Shown here one piece after another: positions 21,753 to 33,838 of a stretch of DNA of 64,000 nucleotides. Made by a program: the position numbers and the translations under genes. The notes below the pieces were generated by a model, which did not search any database, was not told the DNA's origin, and worked only from the letters and a program-made list of their open reading frames with translations. Origin of the DNA: Bicyclus anynana. Its lineage: Eukaryota; Arthropoda; Insecta; Lepidoptera; Nymphalidae. The DNA lies in the NCBI RefSeq assembly GCF_947172395.1, contig NC_069086.1, positions 838,501 through 902,500 on the forward strand, read 5' to 3'. Position 1 is the stretch's first letter; each line of letters starts with the position of its first letter.

Positions 21753-21945
21753 ACTAGTCGACGCTCGTTTCAACCGCGTAGTTCCTATTCCTGTGAGAAT
21801 AACGGGATAAAATATAGCCTAAGACACTCCCAAATAGCGTGGCTTTCTAGTGGTAATAGAATTTTTAAAATCGAGATCCAGAGATTACCCCCTACAACAC
21901 CACAAACTTTTCCTCTTTATAATATTAGTATAGAAGTATAGATTA
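21753..21945 (+). repeat. Family F repeat
   Basis: gtcgacgctcg, 'cctattcctgtgagaataac', 'gggataaaatatagcctaag' and the end 'tttataatattagtatagaa'. Confidence 0.6.
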
Positions 21946-21997
21946 TAAGGAGGTAAAGTTTTTGTGATACGTCATAAAACCCATTATTATTGTCATT

Positions 21998-22213
21998 CTA
22001 CAAATATTATAAACGCGAAAGTTTGTATGGATATTTCTTTGGATGTTTGTAACTTTTTAAAGCTGCAACTACTTAACAGATTTGTCTGAAATTTGGAATG
22101 AAATAGATTTTACTCTGGATTAACACGTAGGCTACTTTCCATTCCGGTAAAATCCTTGGTTCCCGCGGGATTTGTGAATTCCACGCGGATGAAGTCGCGG
22201 CGACCGCTTGTAC
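21998..22213 (-). repeat. Family E repeat, full monomer
   Basis: Minus orientation: aaatattataaacgcgaaag to gaattccacgcggatgaagt and cgcggcgaccgcttgta. Lies tail-to-tail with the family F copy on its left. Confidence 0.75.
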
Positions 22214-22653
22214 TGGAACTATGCGGTCGAAACAGCAGGACAGCGGATAGTAGTACTTAAACTCTCGTACTCGTAAATATAATTATTCCTACATTCGTCA
22301 GTGCAAACAACTAACACAAACTAAATCATCAAAACGCCCTCAAATCTTAATCACTACATCGCATGCTTCGCATCGATAAGTCTGTTTGTTTGTCTGTACT
22401 GATTACGGCCAACGCTGTTTTCCTTTTACAAACAATTTTTTTCCTGTAACGGCGGTTTGTAATTGATATAAATTACCTTGTTTATGTCTTTGAGGGCTCG
22501 CTTGGGTTGTTTCTTTATGTGAAAGGAGTTTTCCTTTTTTCCACGTTGTGGAAAGTGTTTATCTTAATGATGTATTCGCACGACTAAAGTGCACGTGAAA
22601 TTTGTCAACGAGGAACAATGAAAGATGTATTTACATAAAAGTTTTTTTTTATC

Positions 22654-22895
22654 TTTACAAGTTAGCCCTTGACTACAATCTCACCTGATGGTAAGCGATG
22701 ATACAATCTAAGATGGAAGCGGGCAAACTTGTTAGGAGGAGGATGAAAATCCACACCACTTTTCGGTTTCTTCTTCGGTCTTTGTCGGTAAGGTGGTAAC
22801 TAGCCACGGCCGAAGCCTCCCACCAGCCAGACCTGGACCAATTAAGAAAATCTCAATCGACCCAGCCGTTGATCGAACCCAGGACCTCCGTTTTG
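22654..22895 (-). mobile_element. SINE, family B, hairpin-deleted
   Basis: Minus orientation from 'tttacaagttagcccttgac' to 'gatcgaacccaggacctccg'; the first part of the tRNA-like head is missing. The segment between caaagac and aaaccgaaa, which forms the stem-loop in other copies, is missing. Confidence 0.75.
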
Positions 22896-23929
22896 TTTAT
22901 GACACATAAAAAACATACATTCTAAAGGAAACCACCTTCACTGGGAAAAGGCGATTTATATCAAACTGAAGATATACTATAAGTTATAGCAATATAGATA
23001 GCTACAGATATTATAGAAACATCGACATAGATAGCTATAGATATACAGTTAGGAAATCTCAATATGTCTGACCCTGAATTCAACATAGTTTATGACAGCA
23101 ATCGCGATGAGATGAATCTTATACGCAATGTTTATGGGCATACATCGCATAAAATTTATTGGTCTTGTAACGGTAGTGCTCAATCTTCGGATAATGGTTA
23201 ATAATGTTTACCCCCCTAACATTCTCATGGGTATATTAAAAACATAAGCATGTTATGGGGTTAATACTGTCATGATATACAGCTATAACTTCTATTTCTT
23301 CCATTTTAAAAAGCCTTAGGAATAGTAATTAAATATGGGATTCTTGTTTATAAAATCTATGTTAGGAATTTTTATAAAAAGTATTATAATAATAGTTTCC
23401 CTTTCTGCTCTCTAAATAAGCTAAAATTTATCTTAATGATGTATTCACACGACTAAAGTTCACGTGAAATTTGTTTTATGTAGAACTTACAAAACGTGCT
23501 CTTAACTTTTCTAGTTCAAATGAGATCGTTCGATACAATCGTTGTACTAAGTAATCATTCCTACCATAAAAGTACTGTTTGTATAATATTGTACCATAAT
23601 AAGTAGTTTTTATGCTGCCCTATGGCTTACGTGCAGCAATGAAGTCCCGCAGTATCTGGAACTGTAAAAATCTCTAAGAACAGCTGATAGACCTTCCAAA
23701 ACTCCCGATAACACCGCCAACGCCTACGGCACTTACACAATAAAAAAATAAAGCTAATTGACCCTCACTCACTATTACACATGGATGTATGGGCAAATAC
23801 AATGGTTCCAAGGACTAAACTCAAACCATGACGTCCCAGTGTTGAGTCAGGATCATTGATCATATTCCCAGATCTATTGAGGCCAAATCTTTTGAAATTG
23901 TAGAAATTCAAGGAGGAAAAGAAACTCAC

Positions 23930-24082
23930 CTAGTATCCCCAGGCGGTAGTTGATGGTGACGACGACCAGGCCCGCGTGCGACGCCAGCACGGCCCCGTCG
24001 TAGGGGTTGCCGGAGCTCCACTCGTAGCTCTCGCCGTGCACGAACACCAGCACCGGGTAGCGCGCCACCGCGTCGCGCACTC
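23930..24082 (-). CDS. Neuroligin coding exon 2
   Basis: 153 nt, phase 1 at both ends. The acceptor (ctccagcag) ends at 24083 and the donor GTGAGT starts at 23929. The first two bases complete Gly150; full codons 151-200 follow. The product contains YPVLVFVHGESYEWSSGNPYDG (about 158-179), with HGE where active esterases have the HGG oxyanion-hole motif, and the strand VVVTINYRLGIL that leads into the next exon. GC-rich compared with the flanking intron. The joint with exon 3 restores the conserved string YRLGILGFLN, which confirms both splice sites. Confidence 0.95.
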   Translation of the reverse strand, partial: ECATRWRATRCWCSCTARATSGAPATPTTGPCWRRTRAWSSSPSTTAWGY

Positions 24083-24348
24083 CTGCTGGAGAGTGAGCAT
24101 CGGTTATTGGGGCTCTTTGCCTATGTTGGGAGTGTCTGCATTACACAAATACGGTAGCTAGACTTTGTCCGCGTGATTGGATTTCTCATATCATTTCACT
24201 CCACTTTTATTTTCCCTTGGGGTACAACTTTATTATTTTTCAGAATACATTACATATTCCTATTTAACCGATACCCTGTGTACCACTTTTCATATATTTG
24301 TTTGACAAATATATTGAACTAGCGCCCGCGGCTTTGTCCGCGTGGAAT

Positions 24349-24387
<39 letters not shown>

Positions 24388-24523
24388 GCCTTTTATTCAG
24401 ATTATTAATTTTTACAAACTAAAAACATAAACGAAAGATTTATGAGTGTAGTAGCTGTTTCTTGGTTATTTTTTGGAAATCTGTTTGCCAATCGGCAAAG
24501 GCCTCCTCCAACCTCTTCCATTC

Positions 24524-24704
24524 CTATCTATCTTCAGCCACTCTATTCCACGTCACGCCTGCTACTTGTCTGATGTCGTCGTCCCATCTTTTTTGTGGTC
24601 TACCTCTTCTTCTTTTTCCTTCTCTGGGGTACCATTGTGTCACAAATTTGCTCCATTTGTCTTTTCCTCTTATTGTGTGCCCTGCCCACCATGTGTGCAT
24701 TTGA
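24524..24704 (-). pseudogene. C-terminal end of the RTE ORF in a shifted frame
   Basis: Continues the reverse-transcriptase ORF after the frameshift: TWWAGHTIRGKDKW, GRPQKRWDDDIRQVAG, WNRVAEDR, then a premature TAG. Past that stop the frame reads EWKRLEEAFADWQTDF up to a TAA near 24435, matching the usual RTE C-terminus. Confidence 0.8.
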
Positions 24705-26257
24705 GCCTTTTGATTTTGTTTGTTATATCTATGGTTTTGGTTTTGTTTCTTATGACAGATTTTTTCACTCTGTCTGACTTTTTTATATTTAACATGCTCC
24801 TTTCCATTGCATGTTGGCAGGTCGCGAGATTGCTTAGTGTATGTTTTGTTAACGCCCAAGTTTGGCTGCCATACATAAGGACAGGTAGTACACATGTATC
24901 AAAAAGTTTACTTTTCATGTTTATATGAAGCGTTCTATCTTTCATGATTTCCTTAAAACTCCAGTATCTCTTCCAGCCGTTGGTTATTCTTCTTTCTACT
25001 TCTTTGCCTACAGAATCTTTTTGGGTCATTAGCTGTCCTAGGTATATGTATTCATCTGTGTAATCGATTTCCGTTTTCCCTGAGATTATAGTGGTTTTCT
25101 CTCCATTAGTTACTACTCTTGTTTTCTCTGGATTCAAATTCAACCCTACTTTCTCACTTTCATTTGCCAGTTCGGTAATCATTCTTGTTATGTCTTCTGA
25201 TGTATTAGCAAATAACACTACATCGTCTGCAAATCTCAGATGCGTTAGTGAGGTACCGTTGATATTAATTCCTAAATTTTCCCAATGGAGACGTCTAAAT
25301 ATCGATTCTAGTACAGCGGAGAATAGTTTTGGAGAAAGAGGGTCACCTTGTCTGACACCTTTTTCTACTCTTATCTGTTCGCCTTTTTTTTCCAGTTGTA
25401 TTTTCGCAGTACTTTGATTATATACATTTTTTATTAAACGAATATATTTATGTTCAATTCCTTGTTGCTTTAGGGTCTCCCATATGTTTGCTTGAAACAA
25501 GGAATCGAATGCTTTGCTGTAATCGACGAATGCAATGTAGTATGTACGCTGATATTCATCATACTTTTCTAAGACTTGGCGTACTACGTGTATATGGTCG
25601 ATCACCGAATAGTCTTTACGAAAACCCGCCTGTTCAATGGGTTGTTGTTCGTCTAATGTTTTTTCAATTCGCTTTAATAAAATCTTAGCGAATATCTTAT
25701 ATATGTTGGACATAAGGCTAATAGGGCGGTAATTTGCGATTTCATGTTTGTCCCCTTTCTTGTACAAAAGGATGATGTTAGACACTGTCCATTGCTGTGG
25801 AATAGTTTCGGTGATCATGATCTCATTAAACATTTCTGTAAGGATAGGTGTCATGCAGTCCTTGTTTTCTATTAGAATTTCGTTAGTAATACCATCAGGC
25901 CCTGGTGCTTTGTCCCTCCTTTGACTAATGATGGCTTTTTCTACTTCATCGTAAAGAATGTTAGGGATGTCTGAGGTCTCTGTTAGATCACTTTCGTCCT
26001 GTGAGATGTTGCATTCATATATTTTTTTGTAGTAAGATGTAGCAATCCCTAAAATATCTGATCTGTGATGATTCCATTTTCCACATCCTCTTTTCATTTT
26101 AACGATCCAGTCCTTTGAGTTGATTAATTCTTTATAGGCTTTTTTGACACCACCTGTTTTCATTATGTACTTTTCAATAGTTTCCATTCTATTTCTTTTC
26201 CTATCCGCTCTTATACTTTCTTTAATATTTCTACTGATTTCTGCTAAACGTCTTCTT
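24670..26257 (-). pseudogene. RTE reverse transcriptase, 5'-truncated and frameshifted
   Basis: The minus-strand frame is open from the truncation point (about 26257) to 24670; from the first Met (26187) it is 505 codons. Reverse-transcriptase motifs in order: DKAPGPDGI, NYRPISLMSNIYKIFAKIL, EQAGFRKDYS, FVDYSKAFDSL, KGVRQGDPLSPKLFS and FADD (about 319-322). The catalytic FADD is the RTE form of YADD. The endonuclease domain is lost to truncation. Near 24705 a frameshift moves the C-terminal zinc-ribbon-like end (WAGHTIRGKDKW, then RRRGRPQKRWDDDI) to another frame, and a TAG follows AEDR near 24525. The element is dead but fairly young. Confidence 0.9.
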
Positions 26258-27626
26258 CTGTGTGGAATTTAGTTTTATACAAATATCTCGGGAACGGGAT
26301 TTTACGAGATAAAAAGTAGCCTATGTTTTAATTCAGACTATAATCTATGTCAACTTCAAATTTCACGTGATTCGGTTCAGTAGTCGAGGTGTAACAGTTT
26401 TCGTACCATTAAAATCATCAGGTTTTCGCAATTCTCGGGAATCCATGGATTTTTTCGGGATAAAATGTAGCCTGTGTGTTAATCCAGAGTAAAATCTAAT
26501 TCCATTCATTGCTTTAGTAGTAGCGGCGTTAAAGAGTAACAAACATCTAAACAATCATCCAAACAAAACATTCAACCATGCATACAAACATACATCCATA
26601 CAAACTTTCGCGTTTATAATATTAGTAGGATACTTTTATTCCTTCATTTTTTCCACTTACAAAGAGTAAAACTGAAATTTTCATTATAACATATCTGGTT
26701 ATATAAAAAAAATCCTTTTTAGTCATTATAAATATGTTAATAAGGAAGTACTATAGACAAAAAAGTATATGAATCTGAATATCTGTAGTATAAGATAGGA
26801 CGACAAAAGTAAATCAGCACAAAACGTATTTTAGAGTAACAGATTTTTTCGAAATCATTTATTGAACTCGTAAGGAAAAAAATCGTTTCAAATATTTCAT
26901 GCGGACGTAGTCATAGCCTTCCATTCCATTATATCTGCTTTTTAATCTTTTTCTGCAAAACTAATGGGTAAATCCTTGTTGCTAGTTGTTTTAGCACACC
27001 AACAAAACCTTTAACGCCACTCTGGTGTATGAAGCTAGCAATAAAAGATAAGAGATTATTAACAAAAAAGAGAATATAGCCGCAAACTATAATATTGTCT
27101 AGCGGGAAACAAAGTTTTTATAACGGCATTAGTATTGCGGGTCGCGCCTTACTGCCTATAAAGCCGTGTTACGAGGCCATGATAAGAAAATAATATTTTT
27201 CTTACTTGCACTCACAGTTTTGTAAGAATATTATAAAAGTTAATGTCGCCACATTGTGCGAAATGGTCGCCCGTTTGGCTAGATTAAGAACCTTTTCACA
27301 GGACGACATTTTCGTGGACTTCACCTACCTACCGGTATGTTTTTCTTATTCAATGCTAACTGTATATAGCGTTTTTATGTTACGAACCATTGATGTAAAC
27401 TCTTCTATAGCAGACAGAGACTTTGCAAGTCTATCTGGGATAATATGTACCTAATAAATTATGTTTTTAATTCGTATAATAATCTTCATTTACAGAGAAG
27501 GTAGGCTACCTAAACGCGATCCTAAGCGACATAACAAAACATATCAAAATAATGAATTATAAATAAAATAGAAAATAGACTAGGTAATATAAAAAATTAT
27601 AAATTGGCTATTTTTCCGCTATTTTT

Positions 27627-27770
27627 TGAGATAGCGGATGCTCGCGACTTCGTCTGCGTGGGAATCCAGGGAATCATCTATATCCATACAAAATTTATTG
27701 AAATGTAGGGTATATAAGCTTTCCACCCAGTTTGCCAAAAAACTTTCACGTTCATAACTCATATATTTCC
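27627..27770 (+). repeat. Family E fragment
   Basis: 'gcggatgctcgcgacttcgt', 'ctgcgtgggaatcc' and 'actttcacgttcataactca'. Diverged. Confidence 0.5.
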
Positions 27771-27835
27771 TATCTCTATTAACCTAACCTATGACTTTGG
27801 TTGTCATTGCGAGAGGTCATTGCGAGAATCACAGT

Positions 27836-28068
27836 AATATTATAAATGCAAAAGTTTGTGTGTAAGTGTGTAAGTGAAAAAGTGTGTAAGTATGTTTGTT
27901 CCTCTTTTACTCTGCGGCTACTGAAGCGATTTGACTGAAATTTGGAATGGAAATAAATTTTACTCTGGAATAACACAGGCTACTTTCATCCCGGAAAATC
28001 CATGGTTCCCGCGGGATTTGTGAAAAACTGAATTCCACGCGGACGAAGTCGCGGGCGTCCGCCAGTTG
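27836..28068 (-). repeat. Family E repeat, full monomer
   Basis: Minus orientation: 'aatattataaatgcaaaagt', a gtgtgtaagt-rich stretch, 'tttactctggaataacacag', gaattccacgcggacgaagt and cgcgggcgtccgccag. Confidence 0.8.
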
Positions 28069-28429
28069 TTCTATAAAACAATATAACAAGGAACATCCCC
28101 AGAAGGCCCGCGGGTCGTTTGGCTAGATTAAGTATTAAGCCGCAGAAAGACGTAAACGTAGATAAAGTATAAAAAGTGTGTCCGCGACTGATGGTGCGAC
28201 CCCGTTTTATTAAAGCCTCCATTCAACGAAATGGCGTCATACGCTCGCCATTTCCTTTTTATAGTGACGGACATTGGCTTAGCGGTTTAAATATATTGTC
28301 TGCTTTTCGAAAAATTAGAAAAAAAATCATTCATTTACACATTACAATAGCACTGTAGTGGTATCTCCTCGACCACGAAGTAGGCATTTCAAGACCAATG
28401 CCCTAAGTAAAAGCATCAATGTCACTATT

Positions 28430-28745
28430 TTCATGGATTGCATAACCATGCTTGCACATTGAGATGCTGTGATGTCACTGGATCATCTTCCACCTTCACA
28501 CAGTAAGTAAATTAAATAGTATTGAATCTAATCATTTTATACTATAATCTAATGTATGATTTTTGAAAGAAAAATTATTTAAATTTAGACACTGCGAGTA
28601 GTTCTCAAAAAAGAGCAACTGTTGAGTATATTACCGGCTCTTTTCAGTAAATTCTGCCTTCTGAACAATTGATAGAGTCATTAGTCACTACAAACAGACA
28701 AAACTGTCGTTTCAAAAGTGCTTGTAAGCCTTTATGAAAAAAATG
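28430..28745 (+). repeat. Interspersed repeat, family H
   Basis: 'tggatcatcttccaccttca', 'agagcaactgttgagtatat', 'tctgccttctgaacaa' and 'caaaagtgcttgtaa'. Homologous to 8455-8705. Confidence 0.6.
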
Positions 28746-28916
28746 AATATTGAGTTATTACTAAAATCTTGAAAAATTACCAGCTCAAGTATCGCATGCA
28801 AAGGAGGTTCATAGAATCAAGTATAAAATTAAGTAATTAGTAATTAATTACCTACATTTCAGCCACCGCCACATACTTATGTGAAAGAACGCTAAAACGA
28901 GTGCGTCATCTAGACT

Positions 28917-29106
28917 AATGTTATAAAGAGGAAAGAATTCATTATTTATTGGTATTGAAAAGGCTCTAAAACTACTAAACCGATTTGAAAAATTCTTTCG
29001 CTGTTGGGAAGCTACACCATCGCCAACTGTTATAGGCTGTATTTTATTCCCGTATTCCTTCGGGAAAGGGAACCACGCGGGTGAAACCACGCGCTGTCTG
29101 CTAGAT
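28917..29106 (-). repeat. Family F repeat
   Basis: Minus orientation: aatgttataaagaggaaaga, 'aaaactactaaaccgatttg', 'attcccgtattccttcggga' and 'acgcgggtgaaaccacgcgc'. Confidence 0.7.
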
Positions 29107-29401
29107 ATAAGCACAAATATATACAAGTAATCAGTATGTATCCAAACTAATAAACAAACTATATCAAACCAGTAAAACTCACTACCAACAAACTTGCGAC
29201 AACATTTCAACTAATATCTAGACACATAATTGGAAAACTTATAACTAATCTATACTATTTGTGTTTAGCGAGAGTAAGTACATGACCAGACCTGATGATG
29301 ATGACACGTGAGATGTTATCATATCATTGAAGCAGAAATTCTGACAGCTTATGCTTCTAGCATAGCTAAGCACTATAAACAACTACAGAGTTTGGCACAT
29401 T

Positions 29402-29712
29402 ATCATTATTAACCCATTTTCAGCTAACTATTGAGCAAGAGTCTCCTCTCAGAATGAAAGAGGTTAGTAGGCTTCAGTCCACCACGCTGGCCCAATGCAG
29501 ATTGGCAAACGTCACACACATAGAGAATTAAGAAAATTCTCAGGTATGCAGGTTTCCTAACGATGTTTTTCCTTCAATGTTTGAGACAAGTGATATTTAA
29601 TTTCTTAAAATGCACATAACTAAAAAGTTGGAGGTGCATGCCCCGGACCGGATACGAACCTACGTCCTCCGAATCGAAGGCAGAGGTCAGATCACTGGGC
29701 TATCACGTCTCT
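29402..29712 (-). mobile_element. SINE, family A, near full length
   Basis: Minus orientation: gagtctcctctcagaatgaa, 'gtccaccacgctggcccaat', 'aattaagaaaattctcaggt', ccccggaccggatacgaacc and 'gtcagatcactgggctatca'. Confidence 0.8.
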
Positions 29713-29908
29713 AAACGAATTAGAAATAACAGGTTTAATAAAAGTTTATAGTCGATGGCCCACTTACTATCAGATGGGTCATCTGCTTCGTTCGTCAAAT
29801 ATTACTATAGAAACGATTCATCAAATAGGCAATACAAACAAGCTGAATGATGATGGGACAATATGGACTTTTAATTAGATTCATACGTATGCCATATTAT
29901 ATTGACAG

Positions 29909-30215
29909 CCTCCGTGGCGTAGTGGTATGTGATTTACAAGATGGAGGTTCTGGGTTCGATCCCCGGCTGGGCTGATTAAGGTTTTCTTAATTGGTCCAGG
30001 TCCGGCTGGAGGGAGACTTTGGCCGTGGCTAGTTACCACCCTACCGACAAAGACGTACCGCCAAGCGATTTAGCGTTCCGGTACGATGTCGTGTAGAAAC
30101 CGAAAGGTGGATTTCATCCTATTTCTAACAACTTAGCCTGCTTCCATCTTAGTTTACATCATCACTTAGCATCAGGTGAGATTGTAGTCAAGGGATAACT
30201 TGTAGAAAATAAAAT
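29909..30215 (+). mobile_element. SINE, family B, near full length
   Basis: 'gacagcctccgtggcgtagt' head (a few bases deleted after the A box), ggttcgatccccggctgggc, 'ttggtccaggtccggctgga' and 'gagattgtagtcaagggata'. It carries the short 7-bp cgtaccg/cggtacg inverted repeat, the normal state of the family. Confidence 0.8.
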
Positions 30216-32218
30216 AAAATAAAAATATATCTTTAAAATCGACAACGAATTTCTCAAACTATTCTAAGCCTCTGCTAATATAAACACTAGCTACGCTGTG
30301 CCAAGTAATATCGATATATTATTTTTACGAGCCTTTCGCAACTAATAATAGAAGCGAACGGTCACTTGATGTGTATTTGAGAGGCTGACCTGATATATGA
30401 AATTAGGCGGCAAGGTCAGCTCTCATGAGCTTAGGGAACACAATATTGTCTATGCTCTCCATACAAATATTATTCTTGTCGCTTGCAAAATCCTGGGAAT
30501 TATGATTTACTAGCAGAGGTCCTGCGGCTTTACTCGCGTACCTAGTTATCGTGTCTGAAGGGATTTACTCGGTGATGATGTAGATTTTTAATGGTGAAAG
30601 ATTTTTAAAACCAGTCTAGTAGTTTTTGAGTTAAATAGTAACAAACAAACAAACAAAAAATCAAGTCTTACTCTATAAAATATTATTTTAGACCGATCAA
30701 GTTACACGTACAAGGTTTTCTAAGTTAGAGGCTGTGTTTTGCGTCTACTTCCGGGTCAAGGCTGTTTTTCTTCAACGGATCGATTTTCCACTAGTCTCTT
30801 TTTGTTGTTTTAGCGAAGTCAGCTGGAACTATGCAAGAGGCCACTTTATCTTATATTTTCTCTGCATAACACTTCAAACACTGTAAATAATATCTGTCGC
30901 ATTCACGCAAACAATAACGCGGGTCATATGATGTTAAGTGTTTACCGCATAACCACAAATGTATGTAACGACTTTTTGAGTTATTAATTAAGAAGAGTTG
31001 ACGAATTGGAAAATATTGACATATTTTTCCGACCCTACTTAAGTAGGAAAAAGGAAAGGAGATGATGATAATGATGAATAAGTAGTTAGAAGCCTGAAGA
31101 ATTTGTTTTTGAAAAATTTTATCATCAAGCTTATACGGATAAACCTAAAGTTCAGATGATAAAGTAAATAAACGACACCATTCTTAGTCAAATATATAAG
31201 GTTAGTATTTTTGTACAACCTCACGATAAATGAATGGTCTTACTGCGAAATAAAATGTAACCAAACTAAAAACGAATATGCAATTTATATCATAAATAAA
31301 AAACTATTACAAGTGATGTGTTTAAATTTAGTAAATTACCTAATGTTAGGCTTCTTGCCAGGGTTGAACGAGTTTCCATTTCCTTCCAAATCAAACTACT
31401 AGTAGTCGCAAACAAATGTACTGTAACTTAGGATAAGTTCTAAGTTGTGCTGTTGTTAGCTATGAATGCAAATAATGCGTGACTTTTTAAGCGTAGTTTT
31501 TTAAAAATCGAATAAAACACTCAATTTGCACCATATATTCAAAATTTTTATTGGCCGTTACCATTTACATTTTAAAGATAACTTCATGTTAATGTTGTCC
31601 GCGGCTCCGTCTCGAATGGTTCATTCGGAAGGTCCAATTTTACTTTACTTTTTCGAGCATTTCGGCTTGTATCCCACGAATTATAACAATGAATGGAATT
31701 AATTTCTAAGATTTTGTACAACTGTGTTAATATGAAACCAACATTCTAGAATATAAAAGCAAGGCCGTAGACTATTTTGAAATTCAAATAAGCCAGAGTA
31801 CGCCAATCCTAGAAACTGGGTAAAACAAACCGAAAGCTGGGTATTTGGTGGACGTTAATCAAACTAGGTATAATGGCGCGAGCCAAACGGGTCAGGCGGT
31901 AATAACTAGAGTCAATACAGACTACACCGCGGGACTCTCTGCGGTAATAAATGATTGCGGTCTCACATTTTCATCGAAATAATTACCAAATTCAAATTCA
32001 TTTCATACGTGGCTTGTTCCAACCAACCAAATGTTCATGTTCTATGAGTCTGTGAGCTTCTATACAAAAGCAGTAAGTTTCTTACCTCATGCTTAGGTTA
32101 GAAATAAAGAAACAATTTTAAAATAATCGTTTTTTCTTTCTTTCTATGAAGTTTGAACCGCAGTGGATTCGGAAGAGCAAGTTTCATGGGACTCTCAGCT
32201 ATCCAGGTGTTGGTTAAA

Positions 32219-32527
32219 TGTCATCAACCCATATTCGGCTCACTGCTGAGCTCAAGTCTCCTCTCAGAATAAATTTGGTTAGGCCAATAGTCCACCACAC
32301 TGGCCCAATGCGGATTGGCAGACTTCACACACGCAGAGAAATAAGAAAATTCTCTGGTATGCAGGTTTCCTCACGATGTTATCCTTCACCGTTTGAGACA
32401 CGTGATATTTAATTTCTTAAAATGCACACAACTGAAAAGTTGGAGGTGCATGCCCCGGACCGGATTCGAACCCACACTCTCTGGAATCGGAGGTAGAGGT
32501 CATATCCACTGGGCTATCACGACTCTC
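32219..32527 (-). mobile_element. SINE, family A, near full length
   Basis: Minus orientation: caacccatattcggctcact to ggtcatatccactgggctat. One of the best preserved family A copies here. Confidence 0.8.
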
Positions 32528-33182
32528 TGGTTAAATGTAACGTCATTTTTTTCTCAAGATATCATGTGAATTCGTACCCAAATCGTAAACACAAGCCTCA
32601 TAACTTCATGGACCTGCCACTGAACTCTCCACTACTGACCCATAAGTTTGATCTTCAATCGCTGGGTAGCCACGAATTTAAGTGACTAGCGACTAAGGAT
32701 ATAAGTCATCAAAATAAGTCGAGGAAATTATAATAAAATTAAGAATGGTCGAGAAACGTCGTTAAAGTCTTCTATTTTCCAAAGCCACTGAAACCAAACG
32801 CTATGATATGGTAAAACTAAGAACAAACATCGCTAAAAGCTAACGCTTTTATAGCAAAGTAAAACAAAACACATGAAAAAATATCAATGCGGTTTAATAT
32901 CAAACAGATGCCCATTCAATAAAGGTTCAAGTCAAATAACAAGTTCGCCTTGAACTCACCGGAAAAATAATATTATATTAATGAAATAAATCAATCCCTC
33001 ATGTTTATTTTCCCCTCACGTACTAAGAGAGTTTTAGTTTTTCCGTTCTCAATTCCGTATCACTCCATTGAAATGCGAAGCGAAAAAGAAAGAAAAGCTG
33101 TGTATCTTACAGAGGCGGGATTTTAGGGCCCCTACACGACCTATAAATAATTTAATTAAAATCACTTTGTATAATTTATTTT

Positions 33183-33255
33183 TATTAGCGGACGACCGCG
33201 ACTTCGTCCGCGTGGATTTCAGCTTTCTCACAAATCCCGCGTGAACCATGGATGT
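33183..33255 (+). repeat. Family E fragment (5' end only)
   Basis: 'ttagcggacgaccgcgactt', cgtccgcgtggatttcagct and 'cccgcgtgaaccatggat', then unrelated sequence. Confidence 0.6.
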
Positions 33256-33438
33256 TATTATACATATAAACCTACCTCTTAAATCACTATATCTATTAAA
33301 AAATCCGCATCGAAATCCGTTGCGTAGTTTTAAAGATTTAAGCATTCATAGGGACAGAGAAAGCGTCTTTATTTTATACTATGTAGTGATGCTTCATAAA
33401 AAAGAAAAAGTGGTTATCAGCCTAACTAAAAAAAGAAA

Positions 33439-33548
33439 AAGAAGTTATCAGCCTATTTTAATGGTCCACTACAAAGCCAAGCTTCTCTCCCTATATGAAA
33501 AGGGATTTAGAGCTTATACCTACCATGGTGTCTCAATGTGGGTTGGTG
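33439..33548 (+). repeat. Family C fragment
   Basis: 'ttatcagcctattttaatgg', aagcttctctccctat, 'gggatttagagcttatacct' and 'caatgtgggttggtgagcg'. Confidence 0.45.
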
Positions 33549-33838
33549 AGCGATAGTTTTGACCTTGTAATTATCAATATCAGTTGGTAATTATAACGAC
33601 AAGAATCGACGGCTTCGCGTGCTCTCCGAGGCACAGTGGTCTAACACCATCCACTGTCTAACTCTTGACCGATACTGATTTTTTCTTTAAATAGAGAAGA
33701 TCAACATTTCATACTTCAACCCTTCATATTTCTGATGATCATAGACTACATCACATTTTTTATTCTTGTTTTTAGCGTCGTGACACCAAATATTAGTCAC
33801 TTTATTTTACAGGTTCACGCATAAGTTGTCTCTATCTT

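Larger units (their letters stand above)
13889..23929. other. Neuroligin intron 2
   Basis: About 10.0 kb. Contains SINEs (14030-14372, 16059-16291, 21341-21582, 22654-22895), RTE tails (17279-17526, 19962-20214), and family E, F, I and J repeats. From 14800 to 16050 and from 22900 to 23920 I see only AT-rich sequence without recognisable structure, apart from a 10-bp hairpin near 15308-15335. An exact 20-bp palindrome lies at 17761-17780. Confidence 0.7.
24352..26261 (-). mobile_element. RTE-type LINE, 5'-truncated
   Basis: Minus strand. The 3' end is a (tta)n tail (about 24352-24388), typical of RTE. The 5' end at 26261 cuts into the ORF. Flanking copies of gtggaattta (24342-24351 and 26262-26271) are the target-site duplication, so the element inserted in the family E repeat. 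Confidence 0.9.
24318..26636 (+). repeat. Family E repeat (dimeric form) split by an RTE insertion
   Basis: The first 34 bases (actagcgcccgcggctttgt onward) end at the RTE tail; the rest resumes at 26262 and runs to 'tttataatattagtagga'. After the insertion two body units follow in tandem, joined near 26409 by the 'ccattaaaatcatcaggttt' linker that is also in the copy at 57933-58311. Confidence 0.75.

Noticed and set aside
24351..24388. Independent (TAA)n microsatellite
   Set aside because: It is the 3' tail of the RTE element, as its position next to the target duplication shows.
29909..29985. tRNA genes (also at 14030, 33839, 50270, 60590)
   Set aside because: The A and B boxes are clear but each is joined to the same SINE body, and cloverleaf stems do not close. 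These are SINE heads.
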